Positions 1 through 8,155 of a stretch of 64,000 nt of DNA are shown one piece after another. The translations under genes and the position numbers were made by a program. This DNA is from an uncultured Paracoccaceae bacterium (GTDB taxonomy: Bacteria; Pseudomonadota; Alphaproteobacteria; Rhodobacterales; Rhodobacteraceae), in assembly GCA_905182165.1 (NCBI GenBank), contig CAJJAK010000006.1, positions 62,001 through 126,000 of the forward strand, given 5' to 3'. Below the pieces are notes generated by a model. The model was not told the origin of the DNA and searched no databases. It was given only the letters and a program-made list of their open reading frames with translations. Within the stretch, counting starts at the first letter, position 1; the number at the start of each line of letters is the position of its first letter.

Positions 1-396
1 CCAAAACCAATAGGACTGGATGCTAAGAAATGTGTTTTAGATATAAATAATGTGATTGAGACACTTGGCATTGAATTTGCACCTGGAGAAATTGTTTTAC
101 AAAAATCCTCTAATGACACCTTAAGAAATATGGCAGATATTATGCAAACTTGTTATATAGTTCCTATGGAAATTGGTGGCCACACGGATAGTCAAGGTCG
201 TAAGAGTTTAAATCTTTCTATAAGTCAGGCAAGAGCAGAGGCTGTAATGGATTCATTATTAAGTTATGACATCTTAACTGGTAATTTGATTGCAAAGGGA
301 TACGGTGAAAGCACACCAATCGCAGATAATAAAACATCAGAAGGTCGTAATAAAAACCGTCGGATTGAATTTACATTAATAATGAATGACGATTAG
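1..396 (+). CDS. OmpA-family protein, C-terminal fragment (gene starts before the window)
   Basis: The reading frame is open from base 1, so the 5' part of the gene lies outside the window. The visible 131 residues are an OmpA-like peptidoglycan-binding domain. They show the GGHTDSQG segment, the SQARAEAV helix, the GYGEST turn and the closing NRRIEF strand typical of that family. Such domains anchor outer-membrane or periplasmic proteins to peptidoglycan. In Rhodobacterales a long OmpA-family protein commonly precedes moaE, which fits this context. An internal GTG at 52 could be read as a start, but the homologous sequence continues upstream of it. The gene is followed after 25 bases by a small membrane protein on the same strand. 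Family assignment is firm. Total length and the N-terminal domain are unknown. Confidence 0.85.
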   Translation, partial: PKPIGLDAKKCVLDINNVIETLGIEFAPGEIVLQKSSNDTLRNMADIMQTCYIVPMEIGGHTDSQGRKSLNLSISQARAEAVMDSLLSYDILTGNLIAKGYGESTPIADNKTSEGRNKNRRIEFTLIMNDD

Positions 397-421
397 CATA
401 TAATTATTTTAGAAAGAAAAG

Positions 422-742
422 ATGGATAAGTTTGAACTCACATTAATCGTTGCATTTGCATTGCTAGTGTCTTTTGTGATTGGTTGGATATTATCACGAC
501 TTTTTCGAAATATTAATCAAAATCCTCACCTGGAGGAGAGTGATGTGAACGAACTTACAACCACACTGCTCAATGTTGAAGAAGAAAGAGATAACACAAT
601 TGCTTATGTGCAAAATAGAGAAAAAGAATTGGCTAATCAATTGGGCCAAGTTAAGGCTGAGCTAAATGCTGCCATGGACGGTTTGGGTTCGGCTCGGCGA
701 GAAGTAGCGGAACTAAAAGAAAAGTTGTTGTCACAGGAATAG
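422..742 (+). CDS. Small membrane-anchored coiled-coil protein, function unknown
   Basis: This 106-residue protein has one N-terminal membrane segment (about residues 7-29, rich in L, V, F and I, ending in SRLFR). The rest, from about residue 38, is charged and heptad-rich and looks like a coiled coil. I do not recognise a named domain. It starts 25 bases after the OmpA-family gene and probably shares its transcript, so an envelope role is a reasonable inference. The gene is convergent with moaE, with only four bases between the stop codons. Its length, composition and single-anchor layout resemble many uncharacterised alphaproteobacterial envelope proteins. Confidence 0.6.
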   Translation: MDKFELTLIVAFALLVSFVIGWILSRLFRNINQNPHLEESDVNELTTTLLNVEEERDNTIAYVQNREKELANQLGQVKAELNAAMDGLGSARREVAELKEKLLSQE

Positions 743-746
743 CGTT

Positions 747-1188
747 CTACCAACGTGTTAGTGCAGCCTCATCAGTCTCTTTACTAAGAACCCAGTTACT
801 GCCCTTATCTGTAAATTCCTTTTTCCAAAACGGAGCTCGACTTTTTAAATAATCCATCAAGTATTCTGCCGCTTGAAACGCGTCAACCCTATGGCTTGAA
901 GCCGTAACAACCATCATTATTATTTCGTTGACTTTAAGATTGCCATATCGATGAATAACTAAACAATTAGAAAGTTTCCAACGTTTGTTTACTACATTTA
1001 TCATCTCTTCTATCGCTATTTTTGTCATAGATGGATAATGCTCGATATGTAATTTTTTTAAATTTGATTCTTCATTGTTTCTAACAACACCCGTAAAGCT
1101 GACAATGGCTCCACAGTTAATTGATTGTTTTTGAAAGTTTTACTTCTTCACTGAAATCAAAAGCAACATTCTGAACTCTAACAATCAT
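747..1188 (-). CDS. moaE: Molybdopterin synthase catalytic subunit MoaE (frame broken)
   Basis: MoaE transfers sulfur from MoaD thiocarboxylate to precursor Z to make molybdopterin in the cytoplasm. Translation from the ATG at 1188 begins MIVRVQNVAFDFSEE and then hits a stop. In the next frame, from about 1118 downward, the family sequence continues (GAIVSFTGVVRNN, then IEHYPSMT) and runs to the stop at 747, giving about 147 residues, the normal size. The AASSHR stretch and the KSRAPFWKKE segment near the C terminus, with its catalytic-type lysines, are clear. The start lies immediately after the moaD stop (spacing TAA-A-ATG), so the two are translationally linked. The break near 1110-1130 looks like a sequencing indel. 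Confidence 0.82.
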
Positions 1189-1189
1189 T

Positions 1190-1436
1190 TTAGCCACCAG
1201 TCATTGGTGGAAAAAATGCGACTTCTCTCACAGATGCTAGAGAGGTTGAGAAATCTACCAGGTTTTGGTCGACGGCAACACGCACTGAAGAAATATCTTC
1301 GAATGCGGCTGCATTTTTCATTTTTTAATTTCAGTTCATTAATTAGTTCTTTAACATTCTCAGACTTTGTTTCCAACTTTTCTTCAGAAGCACCTACACC
1401 TTCCCGGATCCAAGAAAAATATAATATTCTAATCAT
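1190..1436 (-). CDS. moaD: Molybdopterin synthase sulfur carrier subunit MoaD (frame broken)
   Basis: MoaD is a ubiquitin-fold sulfur carrier whose C-terminal Gly-Gly is activated to a thiocarboxylate and docks into MoaE. The N-terminal half (MIRILYFSWIREGVG) reads from 1436. After about 1315 the reading must shift frame, and it then gives AAAFEDISSVRVAVDQN and ends FFPPMTGG followed directly by the stop at 1190-1192. The terminal GG is diagnostic. An in-frame ATG at 1448 is also possible, but MIRIL is the usual start. The gene overlaps the end of pgsA by a few bases and abuts moaE, so pgsA-moaD-moaE form one transcription unit. Confidence 0.82.
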
Positions 1437-2076
1437 TTCTAGTTTCATTTTTTATAAAATTTAAAGCTTTTCGTAGATAATCATAGCCGCTTAAAAATGT
1501 CAAAACTGTTGCTATCCATAAGAGTGAAAGACTTCCTAAAAGTGATAGTGATCCCAAGTTAATTGTCTTATCAACTGAATAATTTATTAAATTTTCGTTA
1601 ATTAATTGATCTCCACCTGGTGTATTATAAAACTTTGCAATTAAAGAAAGAAAAAGACTACATATTGCAATTATTTGTATGGAAGTTTTCCATTTAGCGA
1701 GCCGTGTAACTGATAAAAGTTTTGCATTTTCTCCTAAGAATTCACGCAATCCAGAGACTAAAACTTCACGAAATATAATAATTAAGGTTGGTATTACGAT
1801 CATTGGGCTAAACTTAAAAGGAAGTAACAAAACCATTAAGGCCATTATGACCATTGCTTTGTCTGCTATAGGGTCCATCATTTTTCCAAATGCAGTTTCC
1901 TGTTTCCAAAGTCTTGCCAAGTAACCATCTACAAAATCTGTTATGCCGGCTATGATGAAAATAATTAATGCAATGGAGTAGGATAAAGGCTGTTGGAAAT
2001 ACAAAATAACAAGAGGAACGGTAGGAGCCGCCGCTAGTCTGAATATCGTGAGAATATTAGGTAATGTCCAATTCAT
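1429..2076 (-). CDS. pgsA: CDP-diacylglycerol--glycerol-3-phosphate 3-phosphatidyltransferase PgsA
   Basis: This enzyme makes phosphatidylglycerol phosphate from CDP-diacylglycerol and glycerol-3-phosphate in the inner membrane, the first committed step to phosphatidylglycerol and cardiolipin. The CDP-alcohol phosphotransferase signature D-x2-D-G-x2-A-R-x8-G-x3-D-x3-D is complete (it begins DFVDGYLARLW and ends with MMDPIAD). The 215-residue protein has several hydrophobic segments (for example around residues 15-45, 85-110 and 180-200), as expected. It sits between uvrC (17 bases upstream) and moaD (overlapping), the usual Rhodobacterales order. The reading frame is intact. Confidence 0.93.
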   Translation of the reverse strand: MNWTLPNILTIFRLAAAPTVPLVILYFQQPLSYSIALIIFIIAGITDFVDGYLARLWKQETAFGKMMDPIADKAMVIMALMVLLLPFKFSPMIVIPTLIIIFREVLVSGLREFLGENAKLLSVTRLAKWKTSIQIIAICSLFLSLIAKFYNTPGGDQLINENLINYSVDKTINLGSLSLLGSLSLLWIATVLTFLSGYDYLRKALNFIKNETRND

Positions 2077-2093
2077 ATCTATAGTCTAATCAT

Positions 2094-3968
2094 TTATGAG
2101 GCATCATGGAAGAAGTCATGAAGACTTTTAGCCAATTTATTTGAAATTCCATCAACAGCTTGCAAATCCTTTAAATCAGCCCTTGAAATAGCCTTTGCAG
2201 ATCCAAAATGTGAAAGTAATGCGCGCTTGCGCGTATGGCCTACGCCCTTTATTTCATCAAGTGGCGATCTAAAGTTTGATTTTTTTCGTTTTGCCCGGTG
2301 AGCCCCGATGGCAAAGCGATGAGCTTCGTCACGCAGACGTTGAACAAAATATAATACTGGGTCTGTATGGCGCAGACTAAATGGTTTTTCTTTATATCTG
2401 TAAAATAATTCTTTTCCAGCGTCTCTTTCCTCACCTTTTGCAACCCCAATAAAATACAAATCAGTTATGCCTAAATCTCTTAATACTTCTGCAACGGCTG
2501 ATACTTGACCTGCACCCCCATCAATAATTATCAAATCTGGCCAATTTTCAGTGTTTTGATCAGGATTTTCAGAAAGAAGTTTAGAAAATCGCCTCTGGAT
2601 CACTTCCTTCATCATTGCTAAATCATCACCAGTTTGGGCGGTAGGTTCTTTTATATTAAATTTTCTGTAAGCGGACTTTTCAAGGCCATCAGGACCTGAA
2701 ACAATCATACCGCCAATCGCATTAGTTCCTTGAATGTGTGAATTGTCATATACTTCAATTCTATTCAATTTTCTCTCTATATTAAGCGCCTTAGCTAAAT
2801 CTTTGAGTAATTTAATCTGATTTGCAGATTCAGAATTCTTTCTAGCTAATGCCTCCTCGGCATTTCGCCTAGCGTTCTCCACCAATATAGCTTTTTCACC
2901 ATATTTAGGGTTTAAAATCTTTATCTTATAAGATGAGTTCTTTGATAAAAGATTCTCAACCAATAAAGGATTTTCTATTTTGTTTGATAATAAAATATTT
3001 TTTGGCGCAGTTTTGTTATCATAAAATTGTACCAAGAATGCCTCTAAAATTTCTGAAACTTCTGCTCCACTACCAGTTTGGGGAAAATATGCTCGATTGC
3101 CCCAATTTTGGTGTGCTCTAATAAAAAAGACTTGAACACAGGCGGTGTTCCCCTCGCAATGGATTGCAATGACATCTGCCTCATTGACGCCTTTAGGATT
3201 TATTCCTTGGTGTTGTTGAATTTGGGTTAATGCGTGAATTCTGTCTCTCAAAACAGCGGCAGTTTCAAAATCCATCTGTTGGCTTGCCTCGTGCATCTGC
3301 AAAGCTAATCTTTCTTGAATTTTTTTATTTTTTCCTTTTAAAAAATTTTCAGCATCTTCAACTGATGCGTTATATCTATTTTCAGATATTTTTCCTACAC
3401 AGGGACTTCGACACTTTTTAATTTGGAATAAAAGGCATGGGCGTGTTCGATTAGTAAATTGAGTGTCAGTACAATTGCGCAACATGAATATTCTTTGCAA
3501 TTGATTTAAAGTTCTATTTACGGCTCCAGCCGATGCAAAAGGTCCATAATAGCTACCTTGTTCAGATTTTTTTCCACGATGCTTTTTGATTTGTGAAAAA
3601 ATGTGAGTTTTTGAAACCAAGATATTTGGAAAACTCTTATCATCGCGTAGAAGTACATTATATTTGGGTTTTAACTGCTTTATTAAGTTTTGTTCCAATA
3701 GTAATGCTTCTGTTTCAGTCCGTGTGGTTAGGAACATCATAGAGACAGTGTTTTGGATCATTTTGCTAGTTCTTATAGTATGCCCGTGACGTTTAGAGTA
3801 ATTAGTGACTCTCTTTTTTAAATTCACAGCTTTGCCAACGTATAAAACCGATCCAGTACTGTCCAACATCCGATAAACACCTGGATTTTCAGGGAGATTT
3901 TTAAGATAGTTTCCGATTATCTCATATCCGGAAGTATTAGATTTAGTTGTTATATTAATGATAGTAAT
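2094..3968 (-). CDS. uvrC: Excinuclease ABC subunit C (UvrC)
   Basis: UvrC makes the dual incisions around lesions in nucleotide excision repair. In order there is a GIY-YIG nuclease region (GVYRMLD then VLYVGKA), a UVR domain (HEASQQMDFETAAVLRDRI), the RNase-H-like nuclease with YDNSHIQGTNAIGGMIV, and C-terminal helix-hairpin-helix motifs (IKGVGHTRKRALLSHFG). The first ATG in frame (3869) lies inside the conserved GVYRM segment, so the real start is upstream. The frame stays open to about 3968 and encodes NYLKNLPENPGVYR, but contains no ATG, GTG or TTG. Either an ATT (3968 or 3959) is used or an indel hides the start. The rest, about 620 residues, is intact. Confidence 0.9.
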   Translation of the reverse strand: MTIINITTKSNTSGYEIIGNYLKNLPENPGVYRMLDSTGSVLYVGKAVNLKKRVTNYSKRHGHTIRTSKMIQNTVSMMFLTTRTETEALLLEQNLIKQLKPKYNVLLRDDKSFPNILVSKTHIFSQIKKHRGKKSEQGSYYGPFASAGAVNRTLNQLQRIFMLRNCTDTQFTNRTRPCLLFQIKKCRSPCVGKISENRYNASVEDAENFLKGKNKKIQERLALQMHEASQQMDFETAAVLRDRIHALTQIQQHQGINPKGVNEADVIAIHCEGNTACVQVFFIRAHQNWGNRAYFPQTGSGAEVSEILEAFLVQFYDNKTAPKNILLSNKIENPLLVENLLSKNSSYKIKILNPKYGEKAILVENARRNAEEALARKNSESANQIKLLKDLAKALNIERKLNRIEVYDNSHIQGTNAIGGMIVSGPDGLEKSAYRKFNIKEPTAQTGDDLAMMKEVIQRRFSKLLSENPDQNTENWPDLIIIDGGAGQVSAVAEVLRDLGITDLYFIGVAKGEERDAGKELFYRYKEKPFSLRHTDPVLYFVQRLRDEAHRFAIGAHRAKRKKSNFRSPLDEIKGVGHTRKRALLSHFGSAKAISRADLKDLQAVDGISNKLAKSLHDFFHDAS

Positions 3969-4272
3969 CCCAAGATATTACATGATTCTGTAGTTTCTAA
4001 ATTTAAAATGACATATTGGTCATATTTTCTCCACTTATTCTGTGGATAAGTCTGCATATAACTTTACTCTTCAGCCAAATTCCTCTTAAATTATTGGGTT
4101 TATACCTAATTGCCCAATTTTTAAACAATTTGTTAAGTCTCTGAAATATAACAATAAAAATAGCTTTTTTTGCAAATGATTGAATTCATTGAGGTTTTTT
4201 TTATTTATATTAAGATAATATAGTCTAAGTGGACAACTAACGTGGCGTAAATTAGCTAGCGCATTGATTTTA
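3969..4272. other. Intergenic region between uvrC and the SDR gene
   Basis: These roughly 300 bases are AT-rich and contain no convincing gene. A 64-codon minus-strand reading frame overlaps them but resembles no family and has poor context. One sequence identical to the DnaA-box consensus (TTATCCACA on the minus strand) lies at 4041-4049. A single 9-mer is expected about once per two such windows by chance, so it is not evidence for an origin. The region presumably holds the uvrC promoter. Confidence 0.5.
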
Positions 4273-5058
4273 CTACTCAATTCCTAGGATATCTGGGGTT
4301 TGCCAAGCTAAATGTTGGCCACCATCAATACAGATTAATTGCCCTGTAAGAGAGTAAGCATTTAAAATAAAATTCATCGCATTTGTTATATCAATCTCAT
4401 CAGCACCACGCATTAATGGTGTTGATCGTCGTTGTTGTTCAAAATTTTCTTTGCTCTGACGGCTGCCTTGCAAAGTAGGACCAGGTCCAATTGCATTTAC
4501 TCTGATATGTGGAGCTAGAAACTGTGCTGAAGATTGAGTAAATGCCCACAACCCCATTTTTGCAGTTGTGTAAGACATAAATTCGGGTGTTATCTTTCGC
4601 ACCCTTTGATCAATCATATTTATAATGTTTGAATTTGAGTAAGGAATTTTATCTTTATTATTTTCTATTTTTGGCGCTTGTTGTGCAAATTTTTGAGTTA
4701 AAAAAACGGCTGAACGTAGATTAGAATTGATATGGCGGTCCCAGCTTTCAATATCAACGGTGTTTAAATTGTCATATTCGAATATCGAGGCATTATTTAT
4801 CAAAAGATCAAATGCTCCTCCCATTATTTTTTTAGCTTTTGCAACGAGTTCAATAGTATCTGTCATTTCCAGAAGATCAGCTTGTAAAATCTCTGCTTTT
4901 ACACCTTTGCTACGTGCTAAATCACGAGTTTCCTCAGCGTCTTCATTAGCCTTATTGTAATGAATGATAATGTCTGTGCCTTTGCTTGCCAATTCAAGTG
5001 CCATTGCTTTTCCCAGTCTTCTTGCACCACCGGTAATAATAGCTTTTTTAGACATCAA
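4273..5058 (-). CDS. Short-chain dehydrogenase/reductase (pteridine-reductase-like)
   Basis: This is a cytoplasmic NAD(P)H-dependent oxidoreductase of 261 residues. Visible are the Rossmann motif TGGARRLGKAMA near residue 9, the NNASIFE motif near residue 87 (family NNAG), and the catalytic Y-x3-K as YTTAK near residue 162, followed by RVNAIGPGPTL. The TGG-A-x-R form of the dinucleotide loop and the length resemble the FolM/PTR1 (dihydropteridine or dihydrofolate reductase) branch, but the substrate cannot be read from sequence. SDR genes occupy this place upstream of uvrC in many Rhodobacterales. The start has two adjacent ATG codons, and either may serve. Confidence 0.85.
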   Translation of the reverse strand: MMSKKAIITGGARRLGKAMALELASKGTDIIIHYNKANEDAEETRDLARSKGVKAEILQADLLEMTDTIELVAKAKKIMGGAFDLLINNASIFEYDNLNTVDIESWDRHINSNLRSAVFLTQKFAQQAPKIENNKDKIPYSNSNIINMIDQRVRKITPEFMSYTTAKMGLWAFTQSSAQFLAPHIRVNAIGPGPTLQGSRQSKENFEQQRRSTPLMRGADEIDITNAMNFILNAYSLTGQLICIDGGQHLAWQTPDILGIE

Positions 5059-5093
5059 TTACCTCTTTAATATTTTTTGGATAGTTAAATCCA

Positions 5094-5252
5094 TTATTCT
5101 TCACAAATACAGATTGAATTATTGATTAGAGGAGCGCCACATTTTTTGCACTTTTTACTACCCCCAAATTTTATTTTGGGTAGTTTTAGTCGCCCAAATA
5201 TGGCCAGAGCTACCATTCCCACAAGAAATAATGATACAATTTTGATTATCAT
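5094..5252 (-). CDS. 52-residue membrane-anchored zinc-ribbon protein
   Basis: An ATG at 5252 opens a 52-codon frame ending at 5094. It encodes an N-terminal hydrophobic helix (MIIKIVSLFLVGMVALAIFG), a short basic linker and two cysteine pairs (CKKCG, then CICE), which read as a small zinc ribbon. The start is immediately next to the stop of the S49 peptidase gene (5253), and the SDR gene follows after 35 bases, so it is probably co-transcribed and possibly coupled. A small protein with this layout recurs at this locus in Rhodobacterales as I remember it, which supports a real gene. Function is unknown. Confidence 0.7.
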   Translation of the reverse strand: MIIKIVSLFLVGMVALAIFGRLKLPKIKFGGSKKCKKCGAPLINNSICICEE

Positions 5253-6056
5253 TTACAAACCAAATTTTGACCAATTAGCATGATTTTCGATGCCTCCAAT
5301 TGTTTCATTTGCAATTTTAATACCAAATCGGGAGATAAAGCTTTTCTTTTTTTCTTGCACATAAAAGTTTGTTTTATCCCCATATATTTTCTTCATTGTT
5401 GGTATGAGATGCCCAATGCCGTCAACTAAACCTAATTTTTTTGCGGTTTCTCCAACCCAAAATTCACCGGTAAATATATTTTCATTTTGAAGCCTGTCGC
5501 CTCTACTATTTTTTACCTGAGCAACAAAAGCGCTATGAATTTCTTTTTGGAGATTTATTAGCCTGTCGATATCTTCAGCATTTTCGGGTTTAAAGGGATC
5601 TAAAAAGCTTTTTTCTTCTCCAGCCGTATGAATTCGCCTTTCAATGCCGTAGTTTTCTATAAGTTTTTGGAATCCAAAGCCAGAATATATTACACCAATT
5701 GAGCCAACGATTGAACTCAAATCTACGTAAATTTCATCTGCCGCCGTTGCTAACCAATAACCCCCTGATGCGGCCACGTCTTCAACAAAAGCATAAACAG
5801 GGACTTCCTTCTCTTCTGCTAAGCGCCTTATTCGTGCAGCGATTAAGCTAGATTGAACTGGGCTACCACCAGGTGAGTTAATTAAAAGTGCTACTGCAGA
5901 TAGGTTTTTACGTGAAAATGCTTTTTCAATCAAGTTTTTTGTAGAGTAATCACTTATTGCGGATGAGCCAAATCTACCATCTGCAGCAATCGTACCGCTA
6001 AAACGAATTACTGCCACCTGAGGTGTTTTTTTTCTAAAAGGTAACCAAAATTTCAT
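5253..6056 (-). CDS. S49 family signal-peptide-peptidase-like serine protease (SppA/SohB type)
   Basis: This S49 protease of 267 residues probably acts on membrane peptides. The Ser nucleophile motif VAASGGYWLATAA is near residue 105, preceded by SPGGS (oxyanion region). The general-base lysine is likely in GEEKSFLDPFKP near residue 157. It is half the length of E. coli SppA, as usual for the single-domain form. The N terminus (FWLPFRKK) is only weakly hydrophobic, so membrane association may be peripheral or via partners. It is divergent from the taurine-type transporter operon, with about 250 bases between starts. The small zinc-ribbon gene follows directly. Confidence 0.88.
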   Translation of the reverse strand: MKFWLPFRKKTPQVAVIRFSGTIAADGRFGSSAISDYSTKNLIEKAFSRKNLSAVALLINSPGGSPVQSSLIAARIRRLAEEKEVPVYAFVEDVAASGGYWLATAADEIYVDLSSIVGSIGVIYSGFGFQKLIENYGIERRIHTAGEEKSFLDPFKPENAEDIDRLINLQKEIHSAFVAQVKNSRGDRLQNENIFTGEFWVGETAKKLGLVDGIGHLIPTMKKIYGDKTNFYVQEKKKSFISRFGIKIANETIGGIENHANWSKFGL

Positions 6057-6112
6057 AAAAACCGTTTAATGATTTGATATTGGAGACACAACCACTTGTT
6101 TAGAGATTTTTT

Positions 6113-6139
6113 TAATTAACAACTATGGGTTGTTAATTA
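6113..6139. promoter_or_regulatory. Perfect inverted repeat in the divergent promoter region (operator candidate)
   Basis: Two perfectly complementary 11-base arms, TAATTAACAAC and GTTGTTAATTA, are separated by five bases. They lie between the divergent S49 peptidase gene and the tauA-like gene. Neither direction is followed by a T tract, so an intrinsic terminator is unlikely. A dyad in a shared promoter region is typical of a binding site for a dimeric regulator. No candidate regulator gene is adjacent in the window. Confidence 0.45.
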
Positions 6140-6310
6140 CTAACGCAACGTTACGCAGTGACTTGGATGACTCATAGCAAAAAAAAAGATTAACCTCGTA
6201 AATTATGAAGATTAATGTTACCAGTGTTTACTCGAAATTGTATTTTAACTGATACATTTATCAAATTTAGTTTGAGTAATTAATTATTTAATAATCCTGA
6301 GGGGGAAATT

Positions 6311-7282
6311 ATGAAGAATATACTAAAAAAGGGTTCAGCAATTGCAGTTAGCATTTTTGCTCTAACAGCAGGGTCTACTAGCTATGCAGCTGAAAGCGTT
6401 AATGTAGCTTTTTTCTTGGAATGGGCGTCACCAAACCAGATATCAAAAGTTGACAAAGTCTATGATGAAGCAATGGGTGTGGATGTTAACTGGGTAGATT
6501 TTTCAACAGGTGTTCAAATGACAGAAGCAATGTTGGCTGGGGATATTGATATTTCGTATTCTCAAGGGCTTTCACCATTCGTGACAGCTATTCAGCAAGG
6601 GCATCCTTTGAAAATGGTAGCAATAGCAATGGAATACGAAGCAAATGATTGTTTTGTAAAAAATGGTCTTGGAATCGACTCATCTAACGCATCTGAGCTA
6701 GAGGGTAGAACTGTTGCTGTCCCACTAAATACAATGGCTGATTTTGCTTTTAGAAGTTACATGTCAAGCTTAAATGTTGATACTTCAACTATGACAATTG
6801 TTGATCAGGCACCAGCAGATGGCGCTAAATCTTTGGCTGACGGTAATGTTGATATGGCTTGTATATTTGGAGGTAACTCTTCAAAGGCGGCAGGAGAAGT
6901 TGGAACACCAATTATGACGTCACAGCAAAAAATTGACGCGGGTATTGGCTCATTTGATGTTATTTCCGTTACAGAGAAGTTTGCGACAGAAAATCCAGAT
7001 CTTTTAAGAACATTTTTAGATGTTACAGACGAAGCAAATCTAGCATGGAAAGCAACAGATGCTCAACTTGCAAAAGTTGCTGCAGATGCTGGCATGAGCG
7101 TTGAAGACACTAAACGACAAATGGGTGGCATGATTTTTATGACCGAAAAACAGCAGATGGATAAATACTTTGGTCCTGATGGAGTAGCGGCAAGCGCGGC
7201 AGCTGCGTTGGGCGTTGTATTCTCTGATTCATCTGATGGATCGGCGATAGCTAAAACGATCGATAGTTCATATTTCGATTAA
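6311..7282 (+). CDS. tauA: Taurine-type ABC transporter substrate-binding protein (TauA-like)
   Basis: This periplasmic binding protein of 323 residues delivers substrate to an ABC importer. A signal peptide is obvious: KNILKKG, a hydrophobic core, then SYAAES, with cleavage probably after AYA-like SYA near residue 27. The mature part begins VNVAFFLEW, and it contains GDIDISYSQGLSPFVTA and the stretch MTIVDQAPADGAKSLADG, which match my memory of Roseobacter TauA proteins. Taurine or a related sulfonate is therefore the likely ligand, though not proven. A strong ribosome binding site (GAGGGGG) lies eight bases before the ATG. A terminator-like hairpin follows the gene, then the ATPase gene. 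Confidence 0.82.
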   Translation: MKNILKKGSAIAVSIFALTAGSTSYAAESVNVAFFLEWASPNQISKVDKVYDEAMGVDVNWVDFSTGVQMTEAMLAGDIDISYSQGLSPFVTAIQQGHPLKMVAIAMEYEANDCFVKNGLGIDSSNASELEGRTVAVPLNTMADFAFRSYMSSLNVDTSTMTIVDQAPADGAKSLADGNVDMACIFGGNSSKAAGEVGTPIMTSQQKIDAGIGSFDVISVTEKFATENPDLLRTFLDVTDEANLAWKATDAQLAKVAADAGMSVEDTKRQMGGMIFMTEKQQMDKYFGPDGVAASAAAALGVVFSDSSDGSAIAKTIDSSYFD

Positions 7283-7303
7283 TTTCGAAATTTCTTAAAT
7301 GTT

Positions 7304-7333
7304 AAACAAGACCCTTTTTAGGGTCTTGTTTTC
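7304..7333 (+). terminator. Terminator/attenuator hairpin between tauA-like and tauB-like genes
   Basis: An 11-base-pair perfect stem (AAACAAGACCC with GGGTCTTGTTT) encloses a six-base loop TTTTTA and ends in a T-rich stretch TTTTC. It sits 21 bases after the binding-protein stop and just before the ATPase gene. Such an element typically causes partial termination, leaving more binding protein than membrane components, and may also protect the upstream mRNA 3' end. Confidence 0.75.
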
Positions 7334-7338
7334 TTGGA

Positions 7339-8155
7339 TTGGCTGCATCAAACGCACTATTAGGTGCATTGGTTTTATATCAACCAACTGATGCTGGCAA
7401 CGTTTATAAATCATTTGGTGAGACCGAAGTTTTAAAGGACATTTCTGTCGCTATAGAGGATGGTGAATTTCTGGTGCTTGTCGGGCCGTCAGGTTGTGGA
7501 AAGTCAACCTTGTTAAATATGATTGCTGGATTTTTAAATCCTACAGCAGGTGACATGTCTTTAAATAATATGCAGATAGAAGGCCCAAGCGTTGAGCGAG
7601 GAATGGTCTTTCAGCAAGGCGCTCTCTTTGAATGGCTGACGGTATCAAAAAATGTAGATTTTGGTTTAAGGATGAAGAAAACCTCAGAAAGCGAAAGCGA
7701 AGCCTTGGTAGAAAAGTGGCTCAATATCGTTGGATTGCAGGGCTTTGGTGACACACCAACTTATCAGCTGTCAGGTGGAATGCAACAGCGTGTTGCTTTA
7801 GCTAGATCAATTGTATCGGATCAATGTGATCCTCATGGATGAACCACTTGGGGCCTTGGATGCGCTTACGAGAGAAAAAATGCAATCATTGATTTTAGAA
7901 CTTTGGAAAGAAACTGGAAAAACAATATTAATTATTACGCACTCTGTGGAGGAGGCATTATTGCTTGGCGAGAGGCTTTTTGTAATGGCTCCAAGACCAG
8001 GAAGAATTCATAAAGAGTATAAACTGCCGTTTGCTGAAGAAGGTTTGAAGAAGCCTCTCCGAGATATTAAACAAGGTCCACATTTTGCAGAGGTAAGAGA
8101 GGAGATCTTATCGATGATTTGGGATATGGAAGAGGAGATAATGGGCGGTGCTTGA
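7339..8155 (+). CDS. tauB: Taurine-type ABC transporter ATP-binding protein (TauB-like, frame broken)
   Basis: This cytoplasmic ATPase energises the importer. The Walker A motif GPSGCGKST, the Q-loop VFQQGALFEW and the signature LSGGMQQRVALARS are in the first frame. A shift near 7825 is needed to reach Walker B (VILMDEPLGALDAL) and the H-loop THSVEEA in the next frame. Together they give about 270 residues, normal for the family. The start is uncertain: the frame can begin at a TTG at 7339, but family homology begins around NVYKSFGETEVL, so an indel near the 5' end is possible. The gene overlaps the permease start by eight bases. Confidence 0.82.

Noticed and set aside
1204..1464. 86-codon plus-strand frame over moaD
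   Set aside because: It is antisense to moaD, whose own reconstructed frame ends in the diagnostic Gly-Gly; the plus-strand reading is a shadow.
4041..4049. Perfect DnaA-box sequence (TTATCCACA on the minus strand) in the uvrC-SDR gap
   Set aside because: One 9-mer match is expected about every other 64-kb window on two strands. There is no cluster of boxes, no AT-unwinding element pattern and no dnaA, parA or hemE neighbour.
4086..4280. 64-codon minus-strand reading frame in the gap after the SDR gene
   Set aside because: No family resemblance, no clear ribosome binding site, and composition like non-coding AT-rich DNA.
7825..7842. Programmed frameshifting in the transporter ATPase
   Set aside because: No slippery heptamer with a downstream pseudoknot is apparent, and similar breaks occur in dozens of unrelated genes, so indel error is the simpler reading.
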